From: Curtobacterium sp. MCBD17_013 | GTDB taxonomy: Bacteria; Actinomycetota; Actinomycetes; Actinomycetales; Microbacteriaceae | NCBI RefSeq assembly: GCF_003234565.1 | Contig: NZ_QKTU01000003.1 | Span: 62,001-126,000, forward strand | Direction of reading: 5' to 3' | Length of the DNA stretch: 64,000 nucleotides | Shown here: one piece after another, positions 1 through 8,824 of the stretch | How positions within the stretch are numbered: position 1 is the stretch's first letter | Layout: every line of letters begins with the position of its first letter | Program-made: the position numbers and the translations under genes | The notes under the pieces: generated by a model | The model's input: only the letters and a program-made list of their open reading frames with translations | Database searches by the model: none | What the model was told of the DNA's origin: nothing

Positions 1-735
1 GCGTACGGCGTCGAGGTCGGCGACGTCCTCGCCGCGGTGGAGTTCCTCGACGCCGACACCGGAGAGCGGGCCTGGCTCCCCGTCGACGAACTGGGCCTGG
101 GATACCGCACGAGCGTGTTCAAGCGCGGACGCCGGGGGGTCGTGCTCACCGTCGAGTTCCGCCTCGGTCTCGCCGACGACCGTGGCGTCCCCGTGCGGTA
201 CCCGCAGCTCGCGACCGCGCTCGCCGTGGAGCTCGGCGCGGCCGTCGCCCCGACCGCGGTCCGGTCGGCGGTGCTCGGCCTCCGCGCCGCGAAGGGCATG
301 GTGCTCGACCCGACGGACGCGGACACCGCGAGCGCGGGGTCGTTCTTCACGAACCCGATCGTGTCGCCCACGTTCGCCGCGACCCTGCCGCTCGACGCAC
401 CGCGCTGGCCGGTCGCACCGGACGCCGCTCCGGCGGTCGTCCCGCTCGGGTCGGCTCCGGCGGCGCCCCCGACGGTCCCCGACGAGCGGGTGAAGCTCAG
501 CGCGGCCTGGCTCATCGAACACGCCGGCGTGCACCGCGGGTTCGCCCTGCCCGGGTCGCGGGCCGCCGTGTCGTCGAAGCACACGCTCGCGCTGACGAAC
601 CGCGGTGGCGCCAGCGCGAGCGAGGTCGCCGAGCTCGCGCGCTACGTCCAGACGATGGTCATGACCCGGTTCGGCGTCGCCCTCGTGCCGGAACCCGTCG
701 TGGTCGGTGACCTGCTCGACTCGGTGCCGGACTGA
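1..735 (+). CDS. murB: UDP-N-acetylmuramate dehydrogenase, 3' part (5' end outside window)
   Basis: MurB reduces UDP-GlcNAc-enolpyruvate to UDP-MurNAc with NADPH and FAD in cytoplasmic peptidoglycan precursor synthesis. The frame is open from base 1, where AYGVEVGD matches the end of the FAD-binding domain, so the start lies upstream; 244 codons are visible. The substrate domain is recognisable: GSFFTNP (337-357) carries the catalytic serine region, SSKHTLALTNRGGAS follows, and the C-terminal LVPEPVVVG carries the conserved glutamate. The stop at 733-735 is followed by a short hairpin and a convergent aminotransferase gene. A GTG at 37 exists, but starting there would cut into the conserved fold. 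Confidence 0.93.
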   Translation, partial: AYGVEVGDVLAAVEFLDADTGERAWLPVDELGLGYRTSVFKRGRRGVVLTVEFRLGLADDRGVPVRYPQLATALAVELGAAVAPTAVRSAVLGLRAAKGMVLDPTDADTASAGSFFTNPIVSPTFAATLPLDAPRWPVAPDAAPAVVPLGSAPAAPPTVPDERVKLSAAWLIEHAGVHRGFALPGSRAAVSSKHTLALTNRGGASASEVAELARYVQTMVMTRFGVALVPEPVVVGDLLDSVPD

Positions 736-766
736 CCGCTCGCTGGGACGCACGTTCCGGGCACGT

Positions 767-788
767 GTCGGGCCTCCCGGCCGGCGAC
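767..788. terminator. possible hairpin terminator between convergent genes
   Basis: GTCG-GGCC, a TCCC loop and GGCC-GGCGAC can pair imperfectly between the ends of murB and the convergent aminotransferase gene. There is no U tract. The GGGCCTCCC core is one of the recurrent intergenic GGGAGGC motifs of this window. Confidence 0.35.
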
Positions 789-817
789 CCGTTCGTCGGG
801 GCGCGGGACGCGGGGGG

Positions 818-2032
818 TCAGGAGAACAGGCGCGTCAGACGTGCGACGCCCTCGCGGATGTCGTCGTCGCCGAGTGCGTAGGACAGGCGCAGGTACCCGC
901 TCGGTCCGAACGCCTCCCCGGGCACGACAGCGACCTCGACCTCGTCCAGGATCATGTCCGCGAGCTCGAGGGACGTGGTCGGCGTCACGCCCCGCCAGGT
1001 GCGGCCGAGCAGCGCCGTGACGTCCGGGTAGACGTAGAAGGCGCCCTGCGGCGTGGGCGTGGTGAACCCGGGGATGGCGTTGAGACCGTCGACGATGAGT
1101 CGGCGCCGACGGGCGAAGGCCTCGCGCATGGCGATGACCGGCTCCTGCGGGCCGGTGAGCGCGGCGATCGCCGCACGCTGCGAGACGTTCGAGACGTTCG
1201 AGGAGAGGTGCGACTGCAGGTTCCCGGCGGCACGGACGACGTCCGCCGGACCGATCATCCACCCGACGCGCCAGCCGGTCATCGCGTAGGTCTTCGCGAC
1301 GCCGTTGACGAGCACCGTCTGGTCCGCGAGCGCGGGCACGCCGGCGAGGATCCCCGTCGCGACCGTACCGTCGTAGACGAGGTCCTGGTAGATCTCGTCG
1401 CTGATCACCCAGATGCCGTGCGCGAGCGCCCACTCGCCGATCGCGCGGGTCTGCTCGGGGGAGTACACGGCGCCCGTGGGGTTGGACGGCGAGCAGAACA
1501 GGAGCACCTTCGTGCGGTCGGTGCGGGCGGCCTCGAGCTGCTCGACCGTGACGAGGTAGTCCTGGTCGCTCCCGGCGAAGACCTCGACCGGCACGCCGCC
1601 CGCGAGACGGATCGCCTCGGGGTAGGTGGTCCAGTAGGGAGCGGGCAGGAGGACCTCGTCGCCGACGTCGACGAGGGTCGCGAACGCCTGGTAGACCGCC
1701 TGCTTGCCACCGTTCGTGACGATCACCTGTCCGGCGGTGACGTCCGCGCCGGACACGGTCCGGGTCTTCGCCACGATCGCCTCGCGCAGCTCGGGCAGCC
1801 CGGCGGCCGGTGTGTAGTGGTGGTTGCGGGGGTCGCGCGCGGCGTCGACGGCGGCGTCGACCACGTGCTGCGGCGTCGCGAAGTCGGGCTCGCCCGCCGC
1901 GAACGACACGACCGGGCGCCCCTCGGCCTTGAGCGCCTTCGCCTTGGCGTCGACCTTGAGCGTCGCCGACTCGGCGATGGCGGCGACACGGGAGGCGATG
2001 CGGGGCGCGGAACGGGGGGCTTCGGTGCTCAC
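818..2032 (-). CDS. class I pyridoxal-phosphate aminotransferase (aspartate aminotransferase-like)
   Basis: A 404-residue fold-type I aminotransferase that most likely transaminates aspartate or a related amino acid with 2-oxoglutarate. Visible residues are the GEPDF segment near 47-51, the SPSNPTG asparagine near 184, SDEIY with the aspartate that binds the pyridine nitrogen near 212, and [15 protein letters not shown], where Lys247 should form the Schiff base. The length is typical of the family. It is transcribed away from tRNA-Trp/secE and converges on murB. Substrate specificity cannot be read from sequence; it could also act on aromatic amino acids or LL-diaminopimelate. Confidence 0.9.
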   Translation of the reverse strand: MSTEAPRSAPRIASRVAAIAESATLKVDAKAKALKAEGRPVVSFAAGEPDFATPQHVVDAAVDAARDPRNHHYTPAAGLPELREAIVAKTRTVSGADVTAGQVIVTNGGKQAVYQAFATLVDVGDEVLLPAPYWTTYPEAIRLAGGVPVEVFAGSDQDYLVTVEQLEAARTDRTKVLLFCSPSNPTGAVYSPEQTRAIGEWALAHGIWVISDEIYQDLVYDGTVATGILAGVPALADQTVLVNGVAKTYAMTGWRVGWMIGPADVVRAAGNLQSHLSSNVSNVSQRAAIAALTGPQEPVIAMREAFARRRRLIVDGLNAIPGFTTPTPQGAFYVYPDVTALLGRTWRGVTPTTSLELADMILDEVEVAVVPGEAFGPSGYLRLSYALGDDDIREGVARLTRLFS

Positions 2033-2077
2033 GCGGTCAGCCTACCGGGGCGCCCCGCCTGGCCGGAGGCACCCGAG

Positions 2078-2107
2078 TGGACACCGCCTCCGCCGCTCCC
2101 GTAGACT
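2078..2107 (+). promoter_or_regulatory. probable promoter for tRNA-Trp / secE-nusG
   Basis: TGGACA (2078-2083), 18 bases and TAGACT (2102-2107) resemble a housekeeping actinobacterial promoter about 135 bases before the tRNA. A second possible -10 box, TAGGGT, lies at 2184-2189. Neither is proven. Confidence 0.5.
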
Positions 2108-2242
2108 GATGCGTGGTGGTCGGAATCCGCCACGCTCTCGCGCGCCTCTTCGCCGTGTGATCGCCCCTCGGCCGGGCACCCGGTAGGGTGACACGGTCGA
2201 GCGGATGGATTCCCTCACCGACGGAAGGGCGAGCCCTTCCGA

Positions 2243-2315
2243 AGGGCGGTGGCTCAATTGGTAGAGCAGCGGTCTCCAAAACCGCAGGTTGCAGGTTCGA
2301 GTCCTGTCCGCCCTG
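2243..2315 (+). tRNA. tRNA-Trp (anticodon CCA)
   Basis: A 73-nt cloverleaf. The acceptor arm AGGGCGG pairs with CCGCCCT (2308-2314), the D loop is TCAATTGGTAGA, the anticodon loop CTCCAAA reads CCA, and the T arm contains GGTTCGAGTCC. CCA is not encoded at the 3' end. It sits just before secE, as in many actinobacteria, and is probably cotranscribed with it. Confidence 0.97.
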
Positions 2316-2399
2316 CAGCTCGGTCCGCACGATCCGGTGCGGACCGGACGACGGGTCAGCAGGCGCACCGTCTGCGATCTGGCCTCCGAAGGGTGTGAA

Positions 2400-2681
2400 G
2401 TGGCGAGAAGAGACCTGGAGACGACGACGACCGACGACGTCGTCACCAAGGCGAAGCGTGACCGCGAGAAGCGTCGCGGTCCCGTCGCCGCCGTCGCGCT
2501 GTTCATCCGCCAGGTGATCGCTGAACTCCGCAAGGTCGTCACGCCGACGCGTCGTGAGCTGTTCAGCTACACCGGTGTCGTGCTCGTCTTCGTCGTCGTG
2601 ATGATGGTGCTCGTGTCCGTTCTCGACTTCGTGTTCGGGTGGGGCGTCGGCTACGTCTTCGGGAACGGCGCGACCTCCTGA
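2400..2681 (+). CDS. secE: preprotein translocase subunit SecE
   Basis: SecE is the small membrane subunit of the SecYEG channel. This 93-residue protein has a basic N-terminal half, the amphipathic helix typical of SecE (FIRQVIAELRKVVTPTRRE) and one C-terminal transmembrane segment (YTGVVLVFVVVMMVLVSVL). The GTG at 2400 is chosen because GAAGGG lies about five bases upstream; longer versions of the frame would run back into tRNA-Trp. It lies upstream of nusG in the standard secE-nusG order. Confidence 0.95.
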   Translation: MARRDLETTTTDDVVTKAKRDREKRRGPVAAVALFIRQVIAELRKVVTPTRRELFSYTGVVLVFVVVMMVLVSVLDFVFGWGVGYVFGNGATS

Positions 2682-2800
2682 CGACCACCACGGGCTCCGG
2701 ACCGGAGTCCTGATCCGCGTCGGCTCCCCGGGGCCGCGCCGCACCGCCGGACCGGACCGAACGAACACCCGATCCGCCAACCGAACGGAAAGAACCGACA

Positions 2801-3856
2801 GTGTCTGACAACTCTCGCGCTCGCGACGACATCGACCTCTCGACCGCCGCCGAGCAGGGCTCCGAGGTCGAGGAGAACCAGGAAGGCAACGTCGAGACCT
2901 CCGAAGGTCGCTCGATCGAGTCCGCCGAAGAGCGCGCCATGTCCGTCGAGGACGAGGACGAGGCCCTCGCCACCGGCGCGACCGACGGCGACGCGTTCGA
3001 CGAGGCGCTCGCCGCCCTCGCCGAGTCGCGCGACCCCGAGGCCGACGCGATCGTCGACGACGCGCTCGAGATCGACACGCCGGAAGAGGCCGAGGCCGCC
3101 GTCGAGGCGGTGGAGGACGAGGAAGAGCTCGAGCTCGAGACCGAGGAGGCCGAGGGAGACCTCGTCGCCGCCAACGCGGACCTGGCCGCCGAGGAGGCCG
3201 CCGACGCGCTGGGCGACGAGGACGAGGACGAGGTCGAGGTCGACCCGTACGAGGCGTTCAAGGCCGAGCTCCGGATGAAGCCGGGCAAGTGGTACGTCAT
3301 CCACTCCTACGCGGGCTTCGAGCGTCGCGTGAAGTCCAACATCGAGAACCGCATGGTGTCGATGTCCATGGAGGACGCGATCTACCAGGTCGAGGTCCCG
3401 ATGGAGGACGTCGTCGAGATCAAGAACGGCCAGCGCAAGCTCGTCACGCGTGTCCGGATCCCGGGTTACGTGCTCGTCCGCATGGACCTCGACGAGGACA
3501 GCTGGTCGGTCGTGCGTCACACGCCGGGCGTCACGGGCTTCGTCGGCAACGCGCACAACCCCACGCCGCTCCGCTTCGACGAGGCCTTCGGCATGCTGAA
3601 GAGCCTGGTGCAGGTGGCCGAGGTGGCCCCGGCCAAGGGCGGCGCGAAGGGTGGTGCCGCGGCACAGCGCGTCACCCCCGCCGAGGTCGACTTCGAGATC
3701 GGCGAGACGATCACCATCAAGGAGGGCTCGTTCGCGGGTCTGCCGGGGTCGATCTCCGAGATCAAGCCGGAGAGCGGCAAGCTCACGGTCCTCGTCTCGC
3801 TGTTCGAGCGCGAGACGCCGGTCGAACTCAGCTTCGACCAGGTGACGAAGCTCTAG
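2801..3856 (+). CDS. nusG: transcription termination/antitermination protein NusG with acidic N-terminal extension
   Basis: NusG binds the RNA polymerase clamp and couples it to Rho or the ribosome. The NGN domain begins near residue 163 (KWYVIHSYAGFERRVKSN) and the KOW domain near 300 (GETITIKEGSFAGLPGSI). At 351 residues it is nearly twice the E. coli length. The excess is an N-terminal tail of about 155 residues dominated by Glu, Asp and Ala with no predicted fold. The GTG at 2801 follows a GGAAAGAA stretch. Acidic NusG tails are common in actinobacteria, but this one is long. It is followed by rplK-rplA. Confidence 0.96.
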   Translation: MSDNSRARDDIDLSTAAEQGSEVEENQEGNVETSEGRSIESAEERAMSVEDEDEALATGATDGDAFDEALAALAESRDPEADAIVDDALEIDTPEEAEAAVEAVEDEEELELETEEAEGDLVAANADLAAEEAADALGDEDEDEVEVDPYEAFKAELRMKPGKWYVIHSYAGFERRVKSNIENRMVSMSMEDAIYQVEVPMEDVVEIKNGQRKLVTRVRIPGYVLVRMDLDEDSWSVVRHTPGVTGFVGNAHNPTPLRFDEAFGMLKSLVQVAEVAPAKGGAKGGAAAQRVTPAEVDFEIGETITIKEGSFAGLPGSISEIKPESGKLTVLVSLFERETPVELSFDQVTKL

Positions 3857-3862
3857 TAGACT
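3834..3862 (+). promoter_or_regulatory. promoter for rplK-rplA inside the end of nusG
   Basis: TCGACC (3834-3839), a 17-base spacer and TAGACT (3857-3862) fit a sigma-70-type promoter. The -10 box begins right after the nusG stop. It would give rplKA its own transcript with a leader of about 115 bases. Confidence 0.6.
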
Positions 3863-3982
3863 GTTCGAGTTTGGGCTCGGATCCGTGTCGCGGACCGAGC
3901 TCGCCACCGCGGTCCGGAACGGCCGGACGAGCGGGAGAGTGCACGGGTCCCCGTGCGTTCGAACCCAGGAGAAGGAAGAGAC

Positions 3983-4414
3983 ATGGCTCCGAAGAAGAAG
4001 GTCACGGGCCTGATCAAGCTGCAGATCAACGCCGGCGCGGCCAACCCCGCCCCGCCGATCGGTCCCGCGCTCGGTCAGCACGGCGTGAACATCATGGAGT
4101 TCTGCAAGGCCTACAACGCGGCGACCGAGTCCCAGCGCGGCAACGTCGTCCCGGTCGAGATCACCGTGTACGAGGACCGCTCGTTCACGTTCGTCCTCAA
4201 GACCCCGCCGGCCGCCGAGCTCATCAAGAAGGCCGCCGGGATCCAGAAGGGGTCCGCGACCCCGCACACGGTCAAGGTCGCGCGCATCTCGATGGACCAG
4301 GTCCGTCAGATCGCCGAGACGAAGCAGGCCGACCTCAACGCCAACGACGTCGACGCCGCGGCGAAGATCATCGCCGGCACCGCCCGCTCCATGGGCATCA
4401 CCGTCGAGGCCTGA
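3983..4414 (+). CDS. rplK: 50S ribosomal protein L11
   Basis: L11 binds 23S rRNA in the GTPase-associated centre and is needed for the stringent response. The 143-residue protein begins [20 protein letters not shown] and contains the proline-rich [20 protein letters not shown] of the N-terminal domain. Its C-terminal RNA-binding domain ends [14 protein letters not shown]. The ATG at 3983 has an AGGAGAAGGAAG ribosome site, which rules out the upstream in-frame ATG at 3953. It is followed by rplA after 79 bases. Confidence 0.97.
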   Translation: MAPKKKVTGLIKLQINAGAANPAPPIGPALGQHGVNIMEFCKAYNAATESQRGNVVPVEITVYEDRSFTFVLKTPPAAELIKKAAGIQKGSATPHTVKVARISMDQVRQIAETKQADLNANDVDAAAKIIAGTARSMGITVEA

Positions 4415-4493
4415 GGCCCCGCACCCCTTCCGACACCCCCGTGGGAGAGCCTCGCCAGGCTCGTCAACCACACTCTCGACTAGGAGAACCACC

Positions 4494-5186
4494 ATGGCGA
4501 AGAATTCCAAGGCCTACCGGGCCGCGGCCGCGAAGATCGAGGCCGACCGGTACTACACCCCGTCCGAGGCCGTCGACATCGCGCGCGAGACCGGCTCGAG
4601 CAGGTTCGACTCGACCGTCGAGGTCGCGCTGAAGCTCGGCGTCGACCCCCGCAAGGCGGACCAGATGGTGCGCGGCACCGTCATCCTCCCGCACGGCACC
4701 GGCAAGACCGCCCGGGTCATCGTCTTCGCGACGGGTGCGGCGGCCGAGGCCGCCATCGCCGCGGGTGCCGACGAGGTCGGTGGCGACGAGCTCATCGAGA
4801 AGGTGGCCGGCGGCTACACCTCGTTCGACGCGGCCGTCGCGACGCCGGAACTCATGGGCAAGGTCGGTCGTCTCGGCCGCGTCCTCGGCCCGCGTGGTCT
4901 CATGCCGAACCCCCGCACGGGCACCGTCACCCCGAACGTCGCGGGTGCGGTGAACGACATCAAGGGCGGCAAGATCGAGTTCCGCGTCGACAAGCACGCA
5001 AACGTGCACTTCGTCGTCGGCAAGGCCTCGTTCACGCCGGAGCAGCTGAACGAGAACCTCACCGCCGCGCTCGACGAGGTCGTCCGCCTCAAGCCGAGCG
5101 CCTCGAAGGGCCGCTACATCACGAAGGGCGCCATCTCGACGACGTTCGGCCCGGGCATCCCGCTCGACGTCAACGCGATCGGCTGA
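4494..5186 (+). CDS. rplA: 50S ribosomal protein L1
   Basis: L1 forms the mobile L1 stalk of the large subunit and in many bacteria represses its own operon. It has 230 residues, the usual length. Conserved segments include the family signature near [19 protein letters not shown] and GTVTPNV. TAGGAGAACCACC precedes the ATG. A strong terminator follows at once, so rplJ-rplL is not part of this transcript; those genes lie 16 kb away. Confidence 0.97.
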   Translation: MAKNSKAYRAAAAKIEADRYYTPSEAVDIARETGSSRFDSTVEVALKLGVDPRKADQMVRGTVILPHGTGKTARVIVFATGAAAEAAIAAGADEVGGDELIEKVAGGYTSFDAAVATPELMGKVGRLGRVLGPRGLMPNPRTGTVTPNVAGAVNDIKGGKIEFRVDKHANVHFVVGKASFTPEQLNENLTAALDEVVRLKPSASKGRYITKGAISTTFGPGIPLDVNAIG

Positions 5187-5200
5187 GTCCCGGAGGACCC

Positions 5201-5237
5201 GAACGGCCCACACCGCTGCACGCGGTGTGGGCCGTTC
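5201..5237 (+). terminator. terminator after rplA
   Basis: GAACGGCCCACACCG (5201-5215) pairs perfectly with CGGTGTGGGCCGTTC (5223-5237), with one further C-G pair inside and a five-base loop. It begins 15 bases after the rplA stop and is followed by GGCGTTCC rather than a long U tract. Confidence 0.85.
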
Positions 5238-5378
5238 GGCGTTCCTGCGCCGTCCGAGCCACCGGGGACCATCCGCGACAGGGACCGTCCGCCCACAGCA
5301 CCGCCCGCGCTCGGCAGACGTCCACAGGCAGCTGTCGGGAGGCACGGTGCAGCAGCCGGGGCCACTACTGTGAGCCAC

Positions 5379-6005
5379 GTGCGCACCAGCCTCACCGTCG
5401 TGTCCGCCGTCCGGCTCGTCGTCGCGATCGCGATCGTGACCGCGGTGGTGGGGCAGCTCGTGGTGCTCGTGCGCGGGGACGTGTTCCGACCGTGGGACTT
5501 CTTCGGGTACTTCACCATCCAGTCGAACTGCGTGGCCGCGGTGGTGCTCGTCGCGGTCGTGGTGCTCGCCGCGCGTGGACGGTCGACGAGCCGGTTGACG
5601 TTCGTGCGCGCCGCTGCCACGACGTACATGGCCACGACGGGCGTCGTGTACAACACCCTCCTCGTGCACGTCCCGCTCGGCGCGTTCGGGCTCGCCTGGT
5701 CGAACGACGTCCTGCACCGCTGGGTGCCGCTCTACCTGGCACTCGACTGGCTCTTCGTCGACGACCGACGTCCGATCTCGCTGCGGCGCGTTCCGTGGTT
5801 CCTCGTCTACCCCGCGGTCTGGCTCGGCGTGGTCCTCGTCCGGGGCGGCACCGACGGCTGGGTGCCGTACCCGTTCCTCGATCCGCGGCAGGGCTACGGC
5901 GTCGTGGCGATCGCATGTGTGGCGATCGGGGTGTTCATCACCCTCATCGGCATCGTCGTCGCGCGGGTGGCGCGGGTGCGGCTCCTCCGCGTCGAGCGGC
6001 GGTAG
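5379..6005 (+). CDS. Pr6Pr-family integral membrane protein
   Basis: About 208 residues with five or six hydrophobic segments. YFTIQSNCVAAVVLV, TGVVYNTLL, a W-x-P pattern and LDWLFVDDR are typical of the Pr6Pr (FAR-17a/AIG1-related) family, whose function is not established. I prefer the GTG at 5379 to the one at 5370, because TACTGT (5366-5371) looks like a -10 box seven bases upstream. That would make the mRNA leaderless, and the 5370 codon would lie before the transcript start. It converges on a nuclease gene eight bases beyond its stop. Confidence 0.75.
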   Translation: MRTSLTVVSAVRLVVAIAIVTAVVGQLVVLVRGDVFRPWDFFGYFTIQSNCVAAVVLVAVVVLAARGRSTSRLTFVRAAATTYMATTGVVYNTLLVHVPLGAFGLAWSNDVLHRWVPLYLALDWLFVDDRRPISLRRVPWFLVYPAVWLGVVLVRGGTDGWVPYPFLDPRQGYGVVAIACVAIGVFITLIGIVVARVARVRLLRVERR

Positions 6006-6013
6006 CCCCGGCG

Positions 6014-6658
6014 TCAGCTCCGGGCGACGCGGAGGCGGTCGAGCACGAGGTCGGCGAGTTCGACGAGCCCGCGGATCTGGTCGTCGTCGCGATCCACCCA
6101 GCGGCACTCGGGCTCGTCGGCGACGGGCACGAAGTCGTCGTGTCGTTCCCACACGAACAGCGTGCGCTCAGCGCCGAGCACGTACTGCTGCCACCAGATC
6201 TGCCGCAGGTAGTGGCGGGGGATCCGACGCCAGCCCGTCGACGTCGTCTTGATCTCGGCGAGCACCAGACGACCCTGGTGATCGTGTCCGACGCCGTCCG
6301 GTGTGGCGAGGTGGGCTCGGTTCGTGCGGGCGTGGAACAGGGCGCTCGACGGCTCGATGCCGTGCGTGGCGGCGACCCAGGCGGCGATCACCGGTTCGCG
6401 TTCGCGACCGTGGTCCGTGAACGCGTTGCCCGAGAACCGTGAGCCGTAGCGCTTGTCGGCGACCACGGCCTCCACGGCGTGGAGGGACGCGAGCCGGGCG
6501 ACGTCGGTCGCGGTGATCCCGGCCGCGCGGGCACGGAGCCAGCCGACGCGGTCGGTCGCGTCGGCCAGGATGCGCGCGGTGTGTTCGCGGAGGACCGTGA
6601 ACCGGTCGTGCGCGTCGTCGTCGTCCCAGAGGGAGAGCGTCGGCTGCACGATGGTCAC
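6014..6658 (-). CDS. orphan YqaJ-type exonuclease domain protein
   Basis: A 214-residue PD-(D/E)XK nuclease of the YqaJ viral recombinase / lambda exonuclease type. Visible motifs are GITATDVARLA near 47, G-x-E-x-E in DHGREREPVIAAW, ATPDG carrying the metal aspartate, LAEIKT as the E-x-K motif, and IWWQQYVLG near the end. Such proteins usually accompany phage single-strand annealing proteins, and none is nearby, so this is a chromosomal orphan. The GTG start has GACAAT six bases upstream and no ribosome site, consistent with a leaderless mRNA. Its role may be DNA repair; that is inference. Confidence 0.8.
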   Translation of the reverse strand: MTIVQPTLSLWDDDDAHDRFTVLREHTARILADATDRVGWLRARAAGITATDVARLASLHAVEAVVADKRYGSRFSGNAFTDHGREREPVIAAWVAATHGIEPSSALFHARTNRAHLATPDGVGHDHQGRLVLAEIKTTSTGWRRIPRHYLRQIWWQQYVLGAERTLFVWERHDDFVPVADEPECRWVDRDDDQIRGLVELADLVLDRLRVARS

Positions 6659-6686
6659 GCGACCATTGTCCCTCGCGCCGGGACGG

Positions 6687-7901
6687 TCAGGAGGACACGA
6701 GGCGGCGATCCTCGCCCACGGCCACCATCTCGTCGATCCCGGCGGGGGAGAGCGCGTAGTCGATCGCCAGGGCGGACGCGCCGTGCAACGCGGCGGCGGA
6801 GCCCGCGCGGGACTGCGCGATGACCAGGTGCGAGGTCGCGAGCGGCATGGATCGGGAGTAGACGACCTCGCGCACGCCGGCCAGCAGGTGTTCCCCCGCC
6901 TGCGCCATCGACCCGCCGAGCGCGATGACGGCCGGGTTCATGAGCGAGACGCACGTGGCGAGGACCTCGCCGATGTCGCGGCCGGCCTGCCGGACGGCGC
7001 CGATCGCGTCGATGTCCGCGCGGGCGACGAGCGCGAGGATGTCCTCGCTCGACGTGACGTCGTGGCCCTTCGCGCGCAGCGCGCGGGCGATGGCCGGACC
7101 GGAGGCGACGGCCTCCAGGCAGCCCGTGTTGCCGCAGTGGCAGGGGACCTCGCCCGCGCGGGCGACGCGGACGTGCCCGATGTCGCCGGCGGTGCCCTGT
7201 GCGCCACGCTGGAGGCGGCCCTCGGACACGATGCCGGAGCCGATACCGGTGGCGACCTTGACGAACATCATGTGGTCGACGTCCGGCCACGCGTGCTCCC
7301 GTTCGCCGAGCGCCGCGATGTTGACGTCGTTGTCGACGAGCACGTGGGTGTCGATGTGCTGGCGCACCCATCCGGGGACGTCGAAGCCGTCCCAGCCGCG
7401 CATGATCGGCGGATTGGCGGGGCGTCCGGTGGAGAACTCGACCGGGCCCGGCAGACCGATCCCGATGGCGACGACGTCCTCGCGGCGGCGACCGATCCGG
7501 TCGAGCAGCAGGTCCAGGCGCCCGACGAGCCACTCGAGGATCGGGACGGGCCCCTCGGCGATGTCGATGCGGGCCTCGTCCATCGCGAGGCGGTTGCCCA
7601 TGAGGTCGGTCAGCGCGACACGCCCGTGGGAGGCACCGAGGTCGGCGGCGGCGACGACCCGCGCGGTCGGTCGGAGTGCGATCTGCGCGGGTGGCCGTCC
7701 GCCCGTCGAGACAGCCGTGTCGAGCGGGCCGACGAGGCCGACCTCGACGAGCGCGTCGAGGCGCACGCTGACGGTCGAGCGGGACAGCCCGGTGCGGGCG
7801 GCGAGTTCGGCGCGGGTACGGGGGACGCCGTCCCGCAGGATCTGGAACAGCTCACTCGCCCCGACGGTGGGCGGCGCTGCCGCACGCGTCAGATCGACCA
7901 T
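6687..7901 (-). CDS. ROK-family transcriptional regulator of the adjacent sugar operon
   Basis: A 404-residue repressor. The N-terminal winged helix-turn-helix spans about residues 20-65 (RTRAELAARTGLSRSTVSVRLDAL). The ROK sugar-kinase-like domain starts near AADLGASHGRVALTDL, with GLPGPV and the zinc motif CHCGNTGCLE. In ROK repressors this domain binds the inducing sugar. The ATG at 7901 is preferred because longer versions of the frame would run through the divergent promoter. It is divergent from the isomerase gene at 8078, and the palindrome at 7961-7986 is its likely operator. Confidence 0.9.
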   Translation of the reverse strand: MVDLTRAAAPPTVGASELFQILRDGVPRTRAELAARTGLSRSTVSVRLDALVEVGLVGPLDTAVSTGGRPPAQIALRPTARVVAAADLGASHGRVALTDLMGNRLAMDEARIDIAEGPVPILEWLVGRLDLLLDRIGRRREDVVAIGIGLPGPVEFSTGRPANPPIMRGWDGFDVPGWVRQHIDTHVLVDNDVNIAALGEREHAWPDVDHMMFVKVATGIGSGIVSEGRLQRGAQGTAGDIGHVRVARAGEVPCHCGNTGCLEAVASGPAIARALRAKGHDVTSSEDILALVARADIDAIGAVRQAGRDIGEVLATCVSLMNPAVIALGGSMAQAGEHLLAGVREVVYSRSMPLATSHLVIAQSRAGSAAALHGASALAIDYALSPAGIDEMVAVGEDRRLVSS

Positions 7902-7960
7902 GGTCGGAGTGAACCACACTAACGACGGCGGCAGCAAGCAAGATCGCCGAGCGACATGGG

Positions 7961-7997
7961 ACTTCTGCTTGACGCTCGGCAGAAGTGCTCGTAGTGT
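7961..7997 (+). promoter_or_regulatory. promoter of the sugar operon with overlapping ROK operator
   Basis: ACTTCTGC (7961-7968) and GCAGAAGT (7979-7986) form a perfect 8+8 inverted repeat. The spacer contains TTGACG (7969-7974); 17 bases later TAGTGT (7992-7997) is the -10 box. Repressor bound here would cover the -35 region. The site is 60 bases from the regulator start and 92 bases before the first operon gene. Confidence 0.8.
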
Positions 7998-8077
7998 GAC
8001 CTGCGGCCAGCGCCGGCGCCCCTCTCGGAGGAGGACCGACACAGGCCGGTACCGCACCACTCGACGAGGAGAACCAG

Positions 8078-8824
8078 GTGACCCCACCGCTTTCGGTCCA
8101 GCTCTACACCGTCCGGGACGCCATCGCGACCGATCTACCCGGAACCCTGCGGCGCATCGCCGACATCGGGTTCACGAACGTCGAGCTCGCCGGCTACGTC
8201 GACCGCGCGGACGAGTACGCCGAGGCGCTGCAGGCCACGGGCCTCACCGCGCCGAGCGGTCACGCTCGCCTCCTCGGCGACGCCGGCCTCGACCTCGACC
8301 GCATCCTCAGCGCGAGCGTCACCGTCGGCCTCACCACGCTCATCGACCCGCACATCGACGAGGCGCGCTGGACCACCCGCGAGGACGTCGAGGCGATCGC
8401 CCGCGAGCTCGGAGCCGTCGCCGCACGGGCAGCGGACCACGGGTTGGCCCTCGGGTACCACAACCACGCGTTCGAGTTCGAGCACCGCATCGACGGCGTC
8501 TCCGCCTACGAGGTGTTCGCGAACGCCCTGCACGACGACGTCGTGCTCGAGCTCGACACGTACTGGTGCCAGGTCGGGGGTGACTCCGCGGTCGAGATCC
8601 TCGGCAAGCTCGGTGACAAGGTCCGGTTCCTGCACGTCAAGGACGGTGACGGGACGAAGAACGACAAGGCCCAGGTCGCGGTCGGCAACGGCATCATGCC
8701 CGTCCGCGAGATCATCGCCGCGGCGCCGCAGGCCCAGCAGGTCATCGAACTCGACGACCACGAGGGCGACGTGTTCCAGGCCGTCGCCGACAGCCACGCC
8801 TTCCTCACGGGGGTCCAGGCATGA
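8078..8824 (+). CDS. sugar phosphate isomerase/epimerase (AP endonuclease 2-type TIM barrel)
   Basis: A 248-residue TIM-barrel protein of the xylose isomerase-like family that isomerises or epimerises sugars or inositol derivatives. Metal-ligand segments visible are LGYHNHAFEFE, ELDTYWCQVGG and FLHVKDGDG. The GTG at 8078 follows GAGGAGAACCAG. It is the first gene after the ROK operator and overlaps the next gene by four bases (ATGA), so the two are translationally coupled. The pairing with a Gfo/Idh/MocA dehydrogenase is typical of oxidised-sugar or inositol degradation; the exact substrate is unknown. Confidence 0.88.
   Translation: MTPPLSVQLYTVRDAIATDLPGTLRRIADIGFTNVELAGYVDRADEYAEALQATGLTAPSGHARLLGDAGLDLDRILSASVTVGLTTLIDPHIDEARWTTREDVEAIARELGAVAARAADHGLALGYHNHAFEFEHRIDGVSAYEVFANALHDDVVLELDTYWCQVGGDSAVEILGKLGDKVRFLHVKDGDGTKNDKAQVAVGNGIMPVREIIAAAPQAQQVIELDDHEGDVFQAVADSHAFLTGVQA

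Noticed and set aside
2651-4510. Long open frames on the minus strand opposite nusG and rplK
   Set aside because: They are codon-bias shadows of highly expressed high-GC genes and lack family features; the plus-strand genes are certain.
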